A DNA stretch of 22,640 bases from an uncultured Eubacteriales bacterium (GCA_900556935.1 USQL01000033.1:1-22640), one strand, 5' to 3'. Positions 15,727 to 22,110 are shown, counted from the first letter of the stretch. Translations and numbers: made by a program. The notes: generated by a model from the letters alone, not told the origin.

Positions 15727-17454
15727 ATGATAGAAAGACAAGCCATTACCCACATTCCCCTCTCCCAATATGCCTTTACAAACAGTGAAACCAGTATGAC
15801 CATCCGTATCCGAGCGGCAAAAGACAATTTGTTGACTTGCACGCTTTGGTATGGAGATCGCGTGTACCCCAAAGATCCAATTCTTTTCACCGCGCTGCCC
15901 ATGCAAAAAGTGGCATCCGATCTTTATTTTGACTTTTATGAGATCACCTTTGAAAGCCCGTATACCCGGGTCTGCTATTACTTTGAATTGGAGGACCTGG
16001 AGGAGCATATCTATCTCTATGCGGATATCTTCTCAAAAGAACTTCCAAAAGAGCGCAGTGAATTCTATCAATACCCCTTTATGCGGCGGGAGGAGGTCAG
16101 TACCGTTCCGGAATGGTTAAAGCACGCGGTGGTTTATAATATTTTCCCAGATAGCTTTGCATCCGGACACCGCAGCATCTCCGCATCCGCCAATGAAAGC
16201 ACCTGGGAACGTGGGCTTACACTGCACAACCGGCTGGGTGGAACCATTTCCGGTATTACGAAAAATCTGGATTATATCGCACAGCTCGGCTTCAACTGCA
16301 TCTATCTGAATCCGCTGTTTGTAGCCGGAGAATATCACAAATACGACATTCTGGACTACCATCACGTTTGCCCCAATATGGGTACGGATGCTGACTTTCA
16401 TGCGCTTGTTGACACCGCACACGAAATCGGTCTGCGTGTGGTGATTGACGGAGTTTTCAACCATTGCAGCTGGCAGTTCTTTGCCTTTGACGATGTAGTG
16501 CGGTATGGAGAATCATCCCGTTATAAAAACTGGTTTTATGATCTTCAATTTCCCGTTGTTCGTCCGGAGTCGGCAGACACAGTTCCAAACTACAGCTGTT
16601 TTGCCTATGAACGAAAAATGCCCAAGCTGAATAGCTCCAACCCCGAGGTACAAGCTTATTTTTGCGAGGTAGGGCGATACTGGATTGAGCAATTCCACGT
16701 AGACGGTTGGCGGCTGGATGTTGCCAACGAACTGGATCGAGACTTCTGGCGAGCATTTAAAAAGGCAACACGGCTGGCCAACCCGGAAAATGTCATGATC
16801 GGTGAGATTTGGGAAAGCGCGGAAAGCTGGCTGCGGGGAGATATGTTTGACTCCGCAATGAACTACGATTTCCGAAAGAACTGCCGGGACTTCTTTGGCC
16901 TGGAGACCATCAATGCCCTGGAATTCTCCGGGCGCATTACGGATATGATGTACCGCTATCCAACAGGCATCCTGCAAGGTCAGCTAAATCTGCTGGACAG
17001 CCACGATGTGAATCGGTTCCTGTCCTACTGCCAGAATGATATTCGCCGCTTTCGTCTGGCCGAGGTGTTCCTGTTTACTTCTCCCGGCGCGCCCAGCGTC
17101 TTTTACGGAGATGAATTGGGAATGGACGGAAACAGCGAGTTCACCCTTCGGGGGCCTATGCCCTGGGAAAGCCCCAAGCATGACGAACGAGAATTTTTCA
17201 AAAAGCTGATCAAACTGCGTAAAGAAAATGAAGCCCTGATGACCGGAACATTCCGGACAATAACCGCAAGCGGCAGCGGTCTACTGGTCTACCGACGTGA
17301 ACTCCCCGGACAGGAAATCACAATTGCTCTGAATGGTCGGGATGAAACTGTGTCCATCGGAGAATGGATACCTTTGGGGGAAGCTGCGTTGACCCATGCA
17401 TTCGCAGGCGGAAAACTCGGTTCTTTTGGGTATGCTGTTTTTGTTGGAAAATAG
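15727..17454 (+). CDS. GH13 cyclomaltodextrinase / neopullulanase
   Basis: 575 aa, typical for the GH13_20 group (cyclomaltodextrinase, neopullulanase, maltogenic amylase). The N-terminal domain (about 1-120) fits the CBM34-like beta domain that builds the shared active site of the dimer. The catalytic barrel shows conserved region I VVIDGVFNH, nucleophile Asp331 in GWRLDVANE, acid/base Glu360 in MIGEIWE, and stabiliser Asp427 in LLDSHDVNRF. There is no signal peptide, so it acts in the cytoplasm on imported cyclodextrins or linear maltodextrins, giving maltose and glucose. AAAGGAGG precedes the ATG, and it closes the binding-protein/permease operon. A perfect terminator follows. Exact specificity within GH13_20 cannot be read from sequence alone. 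Confidence 0.93.
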   Translation: MIERQAITHIPLSQYAFTNSETSMTIRIRAAKDNLLTCTLWYGDRVYPKDPILFTALPMQKVASDLYFDFYEITFESPYTRVCYYFELEDLEEHIYLYADIFSKELPKERSEFYQYPFMRREEVSTVPEWLKHAVVYNIFPDSFASGHRSISASANESTWERGLTLHNRLGGTISGITKNLDYIAQLGFNCIYLNPLFVAGEYHKYDILDYHHVCPNMGTDADFHALVDTAHEIGLRVVIDGVFNHCSWQFFAFDDVVRYGESSRYKNWFYDLQFPVVRPESADTVPNYSCFAYERKMPKLNSSNPEVQAYFCEVGRYWIEQFHVDGWRLDVANELDRDFWRAFKKATRLANPENVMIGEIWESAESWLRGDMFDSAMNYDFRKNCRDFFGLETINALEFSGRITDMMYRYPTGILQGQLNLLDSHDVNRFLSYCQNDIRRFRLAEVFLFTSPGAPSVFYGDELGMDGNSEFTLRGPMPWESPKHDEREFFKKLIKLRKENEALMTGTFRTITASGSGLLVYRRELPGQEITIALNGRDETVSIGEWIPLGEAALTHAFAGGKLGSFGYAVFVGK

Positions 17455-17510
17455 CATAAATACACATCGCTTCGATCAGAAATTCAAATTACTGGTCTTT
17501 TCTGCATAGC

Positions 17511-17542
17511 AAAAGCGGCATGGCCAACGCCATGCCGCTTTT
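17511..17542. terminator. Bidirectional terminator between sugar operon and hsp20
   Basis: A perfect 14-bp stem AAAAGCGGCATGGC (17511-17524) with its complement (17529-17542) and CAAC loop. A-runs on one side and T-runs on the other let it end both the plus-strand sugar operon and the convergent hsp20 gene, whose stop is at 17557. Confidence 0.9.
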
Positions 17543-17556
17543 GGGGCCATATTCTG

Positions 17557-18000
17557 TTACTCAATAGCGATGATCTTCTTCTCAGGCAGCTGCTTCTTCA
17601 CGTTCTTGGGAACGCTCAGGCGCAGGACACCGCCCTCGTACTTGGCGCTGATATCCTCGGGCTGAATTGCGGAACCCACATAGAAGCTCCGGCTGCAGGC
17701 ACCGGTATAACGCTCCTGACGGATGTACTTGCCGTCCTTGGCGGTCTCGTCCTTGTCCAGGCCCTTGGCGGCGGAGATGGTGACGTAACCATCCTTCAGC
17801 TCCACGTTAATCTCGTCCTTCTGAAAGCCGGGCAGGTCAATGTCCAGCTCGTAGGTATCCTCGGTTTCCCGCACATCGGTCTTCATCAGGTTCCGTGCGT
17901 GCTTGCCGTACAGGGGATTCTCGGCTCTGGTCGTAACCATTGCAAAGGGGTCATTAAAGAAATCATCGAACAGGTTCTCACCAAAAATGCTAGGCAACAT
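17557..18000 (-). CDS. Hsp20 / alpha-crystallin small heat-shock protein
   Basis: 147 aa, usual for bacterial small heat-shock proteins, ATP-independent holdases that bind unfolding proteins as large oligomers. The N-terminus is short and Phe/Asp-rich (MLPSIFGENLFDDFFNDPFA). The alpha-crystallin domain runs from about residue 38 (MKTDVRETEDTYELDIDLPG) to about 137, ending in GVLRLSVPKN, the family's conserved G-x-L signature. The tail KKIIAIE is a plausible I-x-I/V docking motif. TTGGAGGAA precedes the ATG. A CIRCE element overlaps its promoter region 125 bases upstream, indicating HrcA control with groEL/dnaK-type genes. It is monocistronic, with a bidirectional terminator downstream. Confidence 0.94.
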   Translation of the reverse strand: MLPSIFGENLFDDFFNDPFAMVTTRAENPLYGKHARNLMKTDVRETEDTYELDIDLPGFQKDEINVELKDGYVTISAAKGLDKDETAKDGKYIRQERYTGACSRSFYVGSAIQPEDISAKYEGGVLRLSVPKNVKKQLPEKKIIAIE

Positions 18001-18124
18001 AAATCATTCCTCCAATTCAAATGTATCGCAGGCGTTGGAGAAGCCAACGTAGGCGATTTTCTGTTACCGGATTTGTATCTCTTTGGTTCCTCTCTCAAGG
18101 AACAGCTATACTATACCACGATTT

Positions 18125-18151
18125 TTAGCACTGACAAGGTCTGAGTGCTAA
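18125..18151. promoter_or_regulatory. CIRCE element (HrcA operator) upstream of hsp20
   Basis: TTAGCACTG, nine bases, GAGTGCTAA: the CIRCE consensus (TTAGCACTC-N9-GAGTGCTAA) with one mismatch. On the hsp20 strand a TTGTCA box lies inside it, followed 16 bases later by TATAGT, so HrcA bound here would cover the -35. Confidence 0.88.
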
Positions 18152-18232
18152 AAACAAAATGAATCTTTTATGAATCCATTATGGAATATTTATGACTTCT
18201 TTGGAAATATTCCGTTTTTCTTCAAAAAGCGG

Positions 18233-18260
18233 TTGAAAATTGTCGAAAAAGTGCTATAAT
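18233..18260 (+). promoter_or_regulatory. Extended -10 promoter for the small ORF
   Basis: TTGAAA (18233-18238), 16-base spacer, TGCTATAAT (18252-18260). The perfect TATAAT with upstream TG makes this a strong plus-strand promoter, about 70 bases before the small coding frame at 18331. Confidence 0.65.
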
Positions 18261-18330
18261 TTCCATATCAAGAGGTCCCCGCAGGCGCTTGCCGCCCACT
18301 CCACCCCGGACCCCTCAGGAGAATCCCCCC

Positions 18331-18564
18331 ATGGCATTAGGAGATCGTTTCCGCATGGCCGTCGCCGCCGGTCTTCCCAACCGCGACGGCTTTTTGGGCT
18401 ACGCCATCCAATATCAGGAGTGGCTGGACTTCTACCGCGCCGCGGACAAAGCCAAGCTCACCCAGGATTCCGCCCGCCTGTCCTCCCCCACCGCCAGCCA
18501 GTCCCCCCGCTTCGCCGCCCTGCGCCGGGTCCTGCGGGAACAAAATTTTAAAAATAACTATTGA
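18331..18564 (+). CDS. Small hypothetical protein (77 aa)
   Basis: Starts at ATG 18331 with CAGGAGAA about seven bases upstream; an earlier in-frame ATG at 18289 lacks a ribosome site. It has its own extended -10 promoter and a GC-rich third codon position like the core genes. The sequence opens MALGDRFRMAVAAGLPNRDG, then GYAIQYQEWLDFYRAADKAK, and is basic near the end (RFAALRRVLREQNFKNNY). There is no signal peptide, membrane segment or metal motif, and I do not recognise the family. Its stop codon overlaps the -35 box of the following tRNA promoter. It is probably a real cytosolic small protein, but function is unknown. Confidence 0.5.
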   Translation: MALGDRFRMAVAAGLPNRDGFLGYAIQYQEWLDFYRAADKAKLTQDSARLSSPTASQSPRFAALRRVLREQNFKNNY

Positions 18565-18589
18565 CAAAGCCCTTTGCCTATGCTATAAT
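18561..18589 (+). promoter_or_regulatory. Consensus promoter of the tRNA-Met gene
   Basis: TTGACA (18561-18566), 17-base spacer, TATAAT (18584-18589), with TG upstream of the -10. This is a full consensus promoter 29 bases before the mature tRNA 5' end. Confidence 0.88.
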
Positions 18590-18617
18590 AACCCAGCACT
18601 CAGGAAGTGCACCATAT

Positions 18618-18693
18618 CGCGGAGTAGAGCAGTTGGAAGCTCGTCGGGCTCATAACCCGGAGGTCGTAGGTTCGAGTCCTGCCTCCGCAACCA
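18618..18693 (+). tRNA. Initiator tRNA-Met (CAT)
   Basis: 76 nt including encoded CCA. The acceptor stem CGCGGAG pairs with CTCCGCA except for the first pair, C1-A72, the mismatch that defines bacterial initiator tRNA. The anticodon is CAT (18651-18653), flanked by the three consecutive G-C pairs of initiators (CGGG/CCCG). The T-loop GTTCGAGTC is present. It has its own consensus promoter and terminator. The 3' end is adjacent to integrase and repeat remnants, suggesting use as an integration site. Confidence 0.96.
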
Positions 18694-18701
18694 TAAAAAT
18701 A

Positions 18702-18732
18702 CCCGGTATTCACTACGAATACCGGGGTTTTT
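18702..18732 (+). terminator. tRNA terminator
   Basis: A perfect 10-bp stem CCCGGTATTC (18702-18711) with GAATACCGGG (18717-18726), loop ACTAC, then GTTTTTC. It lies nine bases after the tRNA CCA. Confidence 0.9.
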
Positions 18733-18770
18733 CTTACTTTTCAGGGCAATTTGAAAATGCCCATGGTGCC

Positions 18771-18822
18771 ATTCTGGGTCACTTTTGGATCACTTGGGTC
18801 AAAAACTGAAATTCTGGGTCAC
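18771..18822. repeat. Direct-repeat cluster, possible integrase arm sites
   Basis: ATTCTGGGTCAC occurs at 18771-18782 and again at 18811-18822, with related GGATCAC (18787-18793) and GGGTCAA (18796-18802) between. These short, same-orientation repeats lie between the tRNA and the integrase end, where tyrosine-recombinase arm-type sites are normally found. Confidence 0.45.
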
Positions 18823-18823
18823 G

Positions 18824-18852
18824 CCGTCCGAGTCTCCGGGCGGTCTTTTTTT
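18824..18852 (+). terminator. Hairpin with T-tract, probable terminator
   Basis: CCGTCCG (18824-18830) pairs with CGGGCGG (18837-18843), including one G-T pair, followed by TCTTTTTTTA. It reads on the plus strand, toward the integrase remnant, and could back up the tRNA terminator. Confidence 0.55.
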
Positions 18853-18934
18853 ATGCCTTTTTCCGGAGCAGAACCTCGGCGATGCACTCGGAAGCCTTGG
18901 CCTTGTTCTCCTCGATGATGTGGGAATAGAAGCT
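18851..18934 (-). pseudogene. Tyrosine integrase, C-terminal remnant
   Basis: A reading frame ending in TAA (18851-18853) encodes FYSHIIEENKAKASECIAEV and then LLRKKA. This matches the last residues of many Firmicutes phage/ICE tyrosine recombinases, where the catalytic tyrosine sits in the preceding YSH-like segment. The rest of the gene is missing; upstream the sequence changes to AT-rich DNA in another frame. It is about 160 bases from the tRNA-Met 3' end, the usual place of an integrase gene next to its attachment site, so it likely marks a former integrative element. Confidence 0.55.
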
Positions 18935-19054
18935 CTCTAATATAATCTAAGTAGCTCTTTTGAATTACCAGATCCAGTCTCTTTAAGCGGTAGAGCATAG
19001 CAGAATAAGATAGTGATAGAATAGCTGACTTTTCAATAATTATGACATTGCCGT
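18935..19054 (-). pseudogene. ImmA/IrrE-like protein, C-terminal remnant
   Basis: An AT-rich segment with a frame reading NVIIIEKSAILSLSYSAMLY and then RLKRLDLVIQKSYLDYIRE. The SxSAMxxRLxxLxL pattern is what follows the metallopeptidase core in ImmA/IrrE (DUF955) proteins of mobile elements. No HExxH motif is present, so only the tail survives, between the integrase remnant and the IS end. The assignment is by pattern only and is tentative. Confidence 0.35.
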
Positions 19055-19432
19055 TGTACTTGTCAAGAAAAGTAGACACAAAAAAGTGATATGTACCCAG
19101 TTTTCTGGACACTGTCGGTTGAATTGAATAATTAGCTTCACATCTTGGATGCTTCCCGGAATTTTACGGGGGGCATCCATTTTGTTTTGGCTTGAATTCT
19201 TCTGTTGTTATAGTAATCAATATAGTCCGAGATTGCTTTTGAGAAGGCCCCAAAAGAAGTGTATTCTTTCTCACACCCATAAAACATCTCATTTTTGAGT
19301 CTTCCAAAGAATGTTTCCATAATGCAATTATCGTAGCAATTCCCTTTTTGGGACATGGATTGAATGATCTTATGTTCTCGAAGTTCACTTCGATAGGTAG
19401 CGTGCTGGTATTGCCAGCCCTGATCCGGAACG
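19055..19432 (-). mobile_element. IS3-family insertion sequence, 3' remnant
   Basis: The 3' end of an IS3/IS150-group element on the minus strand. It holds the transposase C-terminus and the terminal region. Two TGTAC-starting terminal-like motifs are present, TGTACTTGTCAAG at 19055-19067 and TGTACCCAGTTTTCTGGACA at 19092-19111; the first is taken as the element end. The first ORF, most of the second ORF and the other terminal repeat are missing. Sequence switches to the NYN gene at about 19432, so the element cannot move on its own. Confidence 0.65.
19138..19432 (-). pseudogene. IS3-family transposase (OrfB), C-terminal fragment
   Basis: About 97 codons survive, from DQGWQYQHATYRSELREH to the stop. 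They include the second catalytic Asp (DQGWQYQ) and the catalytic Glu in MSQKGNCYDNCIMETFFGRL, then KNEMFYG, which is the rve/DDE core signature of IS150-type OrfB. The usual HS before DQG and everything upstream is replaced by unrelated sequence antisense to the NYN gene, so the methionine-started open frame extending to 19494 is a chimera. It is a dead transposase. Confidence 0.8.
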
Positions 19433-19590
19433 GCATCGAGCAGAACTACACCAAGATCAGCGCGGCATTTTATCACGATATCAAAAATCTGCACACCCTA
19501 CCACAGTACATTGACCAGGAAGCGATTCGGTAGCTCAGCCAGGACGGAATTCAGATCATCAAAGCAAACTATGCCCTGGACAAGTATGTC
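19433..19590 (+). pseudogene. 5' remnant of the NYN gene, cut by IS and an amber codon
   Basis: In frame with the downstream NYN gene, this stretch reads RNGIEQNYTKISAAFYHDIK, then NLHTLPQYIDQEAIR, a TAG at 19531-19533, then LSQDGIQIIKANYALDKYV directly into the ATG at 19591. The left edge is the IS3 junction, so the true start is lost. Reading through the TAG gives an uninterrupted, similar-composition protein, so this is one gene with a single nonsense change plus a 5' deletion. Confidence 0.6.
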
Positions 19591-20604
19591 ATGGACATTA
19601 ACCGGGAAATTGCAAACCGGATCAACAATGTCAAGAGCCTGCTGCCGATCTGGCTGAAGTGGAACTATGTCAGATCTCTCTTTATTATGCCCAACGGCAC
19701 CAAGCCGGAAGGCGTGAAGGCTGCGGGCAACGAGTACAATGCCCATCGCGGAGACTATCCCTTCCAGGTCTACATCAACTGGGGCGGAAGCGGCCAGGGC
19801 AACATCCTGTTTAACGACAAAAAGTTTGTGAGCCTTCTGTATGAAGAAAACGAGGACTGTTTCCAGGACATGAGCAAGATCACCGATGCCGGTAATATTG
19901 CCAAGGACGGCATCTATGCCTTCCTGAATCAGGCCCAGCAGGCGGCAATCGTTGTGGACTGCGAAAACTCCGATCCCTACAAGCTCTATGCCATGCTCAA
20001 CAACCTGGATCAGAATGCGCTGCTGAGCAAGATCAGCAAAATTCTCCTCTTTGACGATGTCCACGCCAGCTCCGCCTGGGAGGTCCTGAACGAGTTCACC
20101 GAGATCCCGGTGGAGCGGATCTTGCTGCAGCGGGTGAAGGAGGAGAAATCCTTCCTGGATATCCGGCTTTCCGTGGAGGTGTGCAAGGAGTTCTATCAGA
20201 ATAAGATCGATTCCTTTATTTTGGCTTCCTCCGATTCCGATTACTGGGGCCTGATCCCCACGCTGGAAGAGGCGCGGTTCCTGGTTCTTGTGGAGGAAGA
20301 AAAGGTCAGCGGTGCCATTCGGCACACTCTGGAGGATGCGGGCATCACCTACTGCTATCTGGATGATTTCTGCACCGGCAACAGCAACCAGATCAAGGAA
20401 CGAGCCCTGCTGAAGGAGCTGCGTCAGCGCCTGGAGGAAGAGGTAAACTTCAACATCCGGGATATCCTCAGAGAGGTTTACGAAGTGACCCGAGCTGACA
20501 TGGCCGCCGGTGAAAAGGACCAGTTCTATGTCCGCTACATCAAGCCCATGCACCTTGAGATCGATCAAGACGGTGAAGTGTACCTCCGCCTTGGGGAGAA
20601 ATAA
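19591..20604 (+). CDS. NYN-domain (PIN-like RNase) protein, 5'-truncated
   Basis: 337 codons from the first ATG after the amber codon; the gene originally began further upstream. Residues 1-110 are an uncharacterised region (GYPFQVYINWGG-like, here DYPFQVYINWGGSGQGNILF). From about 115 to 260 there is an NYN/PIN-like nuclease fold with its acidic site: VVDCEN (Asp123), SFLDIRL (Asp190) and SSDSDYWGL (Asp215, Asp217). Such proteins usually cut RNA with Mg2+. The C-terminal 80 residues are charged and helical and end MHLEIDQDGEVYLRLGEK. No good ribosome site precedes 19591, so expression is doubtful. The last 86 codons are duplicated at 21836-22093. It is followed by a hairpin terminator and the convergent RhuM-Doc gene. 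The biological role of this family is unknown to me. Confidence 0.7.
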   Translation: MDINREIANRINNVKSLLPIWLKWNYVRSLFIMPNGTKPEGVKAAGNEYNAHRGDYPFQVYINWGGSGQGNILFNDKKFVSLLYEENEDCFQDMSKITDAGNIAKDGIYAFLNQAQQAAIVVDCENSDPYKLYAMLNNLDQNALLSKISKILLFDDVHASSAWEVLNEFTEIPVERILLQRVKEEKSFLDIRLSVEVCKEFYQNKIDSFILASSDSDYWGLIPTLEEARFLVLVEEEKVSGAIRHTLEDAGITYCYLDDFCTGNSNQIKERALLKELRQRLEEEVNFNIRDILREVYEVTRADMAAGEKDQFYVRYIKPMHLEIDQDGEVYLRLGEK

Positions 20605-20640
20605 GGGAATACCCAAGCCTTTATACCGCAAAAAGCTAGA

Positions 20641-20677
20641 AAAGCACCGGGTTTTACGATGAAATCCGGTGCTTTTG
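20641..20677. terminator. Bidirectional terminator between NYN and RhuM-Doc genes
   Basis: AAAAGCACCGG (20641-20651) pairs with CCGGTGCTTTT (20667-20677). A- and T-runs at the ends serve both the plus-strand NYN gene and the convergent RhuM-Doc gene, whose stop is at 20774. Confidence 0.8.
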
Positions 20678-20773
20678 TGTCCATATAGTACACTGTAGAT
20701 GCAGAATCTCTGATCAGACTTCGCAGTAAAAATTTAGATTTTGTCCAGCTTTCGTTGGCAAGCTTCGACATTA

Positions 20774-21709
20774 CTACCTGCTGCTCATACAATTCATGAT
20801 TACGCTGATCATCATTTCCTTTTCCTCCGGGCGGGACTCTGCAATCATGATAGTCAGTGCCACCAGTGTATGATCATCAATGCGCTTACTGCCAGCATCA
20901 TCAAACAGCACTTCGTTTTTGTTCAGAAAATACAGGAAGATAGCCGCTGCGATCCGCTTGTTGCCATCGGAAAAGCTGTGATTCTTGGTCACAAAATACA
21001 GCAGATTCGCCGCCTTTTCCTCCAAGGTCGGATATGCCTCCTGCCCCGCAAAGGACTGATAGATGTTCCCAATGCTGCCCTTAAAGGAATCGTCCTTTTC
21101 GTTTCCGAATAATGCTGATTCATTTCCGAACCGCATGGAATCAATCACACTCCGGCATTCTTCATAGGTCAGCACATAGGTGGCCTCGCTGCCTTTGGGC
21201 CGCCGCATGGTCTGGTGGTCGTAATCATCTAGCAGATCCAGTGCGGTGCTGTAACGTTCGATCACCGCCAGTACCTGCTGAGCATCCAGACTCTTCTGCG
21301 TCCGTTTCATGATCCGTATCACTTCCCCCAATTCCAAGATACGGTTATGATTGACGGCATATCCCTCCATTATGTATTGCCGCAGAACAGTGTTTGCCCA
21401 TTTTCGAAATTCCACACCCCGCTGAGACTTAACCCGGTAACCAACCGAGATAATAACATCCAGATCATAGTAGTCAACCATGTAAGTTTTGCCGTCAGCG
21501 GCAGTTGTCGCAAATTTTGCGACAACTGGAAGTCCGGCCAATTCCTCACGGATGGCGTTGTTGACGTGCTTGCCAATGGTCTTAACATCCCGGTCAAATA
21601 GTTCAGCCATCTGATTACGGTTAAGCCAGACACTGTCATTTTTCAGCGGAACATTCAGCGAGATACTTTTATCCTGAGATTCAAATAAAACCAGTTCATT
21701 TGTAGGCAT
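20774..21709 (-). CDS. RhuM-Doc/Fic fusion protein (virulence RhuM family)
   Basis: 311 aa. Residues 1-125 match the RhuM domain (COG3943): VWLNRNQMAELFDRDVKTIG, KHVNNAIREEL, then YYDLDVIISVGYRVKSQRGV and EFRKWANTVLRQYI. A linker leads to a C-terminal Fic/Doc domain with AYPTLEEKAANLLYFVTKNH and the active-site motif HSFSDGNKR (244-252). The Doc-type DGNKR, not the Fic-type GNGR, points toward a Doc-like phosphotransferase, whose model member inactivates EF-Tu; that activity is inferred. The minus-strand start has GGGGGGAGAAAG upstream and an extended -10 promoter. No separate Phd-like antitoxin is adjacent. It lies intact between two copies of the NYN C-terminal segment and converges with the NYN gene. 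Confidence 0.88.
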   Translation of the reverse strand: MPTNELVLFESQDKSISLNVPLKNDSVWLNRNQMAELFDRDVKTIGKHVNNAIREELAGLPVVAKFATTAADGKTYMVDYYDLDVIISVGYRVKSQRGVEFRKWANTVLRQYIMEGYAVNHNRILELGEVIRIMKRTQKSLDAQQVLAVIERYSTALDLLDDYDHQTMRRPKGSEATYVLTYEECRSVIDSMRFGNESALFGNEKDDSFKGSIGNIYQSFAGQEAYPTLEEKAANLLYFVTKNHSFSDGNKRIAAAIFLYFLNKNEVLFDDAGSKRIDDHTLVALTIMIAESRPEEKEMMISVIMNCMSSR

Positions 21710-21753
21710 TTTCTTTCTCCCCCCCTAGGCCACATCCAACATATGCAGTTAAA

Positions 21754-21782
21754 ATTTTATCATATTGGGAGATTTAGTGCAA
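21754..21782 (-). promoter_or_regulatory. Promoter of the RhuM-Doc gene
   Basis: On the minus strand TTGCAC (21782-21777), 17-base spacer, TGATAAAAT with the -10 at 21759-21754 and TG just before it. It lies 45 bases upstream of the RhuM-Doc start. Confidence 0.6.
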
Positions 21783-21835
21783 GTATGTGAATGCCGTTTT
21801 ACAATGAAATCTATTATCTTCTAGGGGCTGGCACT

Positions 21836-22093
21836 ACCTTCTGCTATCTGGATGATTTCTGCACCGGCAACAGTAACCAGATCAAGGAACGAGCCCTGTT
21901 GAAGGAGTTGCGTCAGCGCTTGGAAGAAGAGGTAAACTTCAACATCCAGGATATCCTCAGAGAGGTCTACGAAGTGACCCGGGCTGACATGGCCGCCGGT
22001 GAAAAGGACCAGTTCTATGCCCGCTACATCAAGCCCATGCACCTTGAGATCGATCAAGACGGTGAAGTGTACCTTAGCCTCGGGGAGAAATAA
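21836..22093 (+). pseudogene. Duplicated C-terminal piece of the NYN gene
   Basis: 258 bases repeat the end of the NYN gene (20347-20604) at a constant offset of 1489 bases, with no gaps and about 13 base differences, mostly at third codon positions, so roughly 95% identical. The frame is still open and ends in the same TAA. It opens 15 codons earlier at an ATG (21791) with unrelated codons and no ribosome site, and lacks the whole nuclease core. It is a non-functional copy. A perfect terminator follows, presumably the original or matching end of an NYN gene. Confidence 0.8.
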
Positions 22094-22110
22094 GAAAACA
22101 TCCAACACCC

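Noticed and set aside
18771..18822. CRISPR-like array
   Set aside because: The repeats are only 7-12 bases with uneven spacing and no spacers or cas genes; integrase arm sites fit better.
18819..19112. A single 97-codon gene spanning integrase remnant and IS end
   Set aside because: Its first part is IS terminal sequence and its last part is the integrase remnant in a wrong frame; it is a chance chimera.
19433..19494. Methionine-started 118-codon transposase reading to 19494
   Set aside because: The first 23 residues are antisense NYN sequence; only the part from about 19432 downward is transposase.
19498..20631. Minus-strand 377-codon frame opposite the NYN gene
   Set aside because: Antisense shadow, repeated at 21821-22108 only because the NYN tail is duplicated; the sense strand carries the nuclease motifs.
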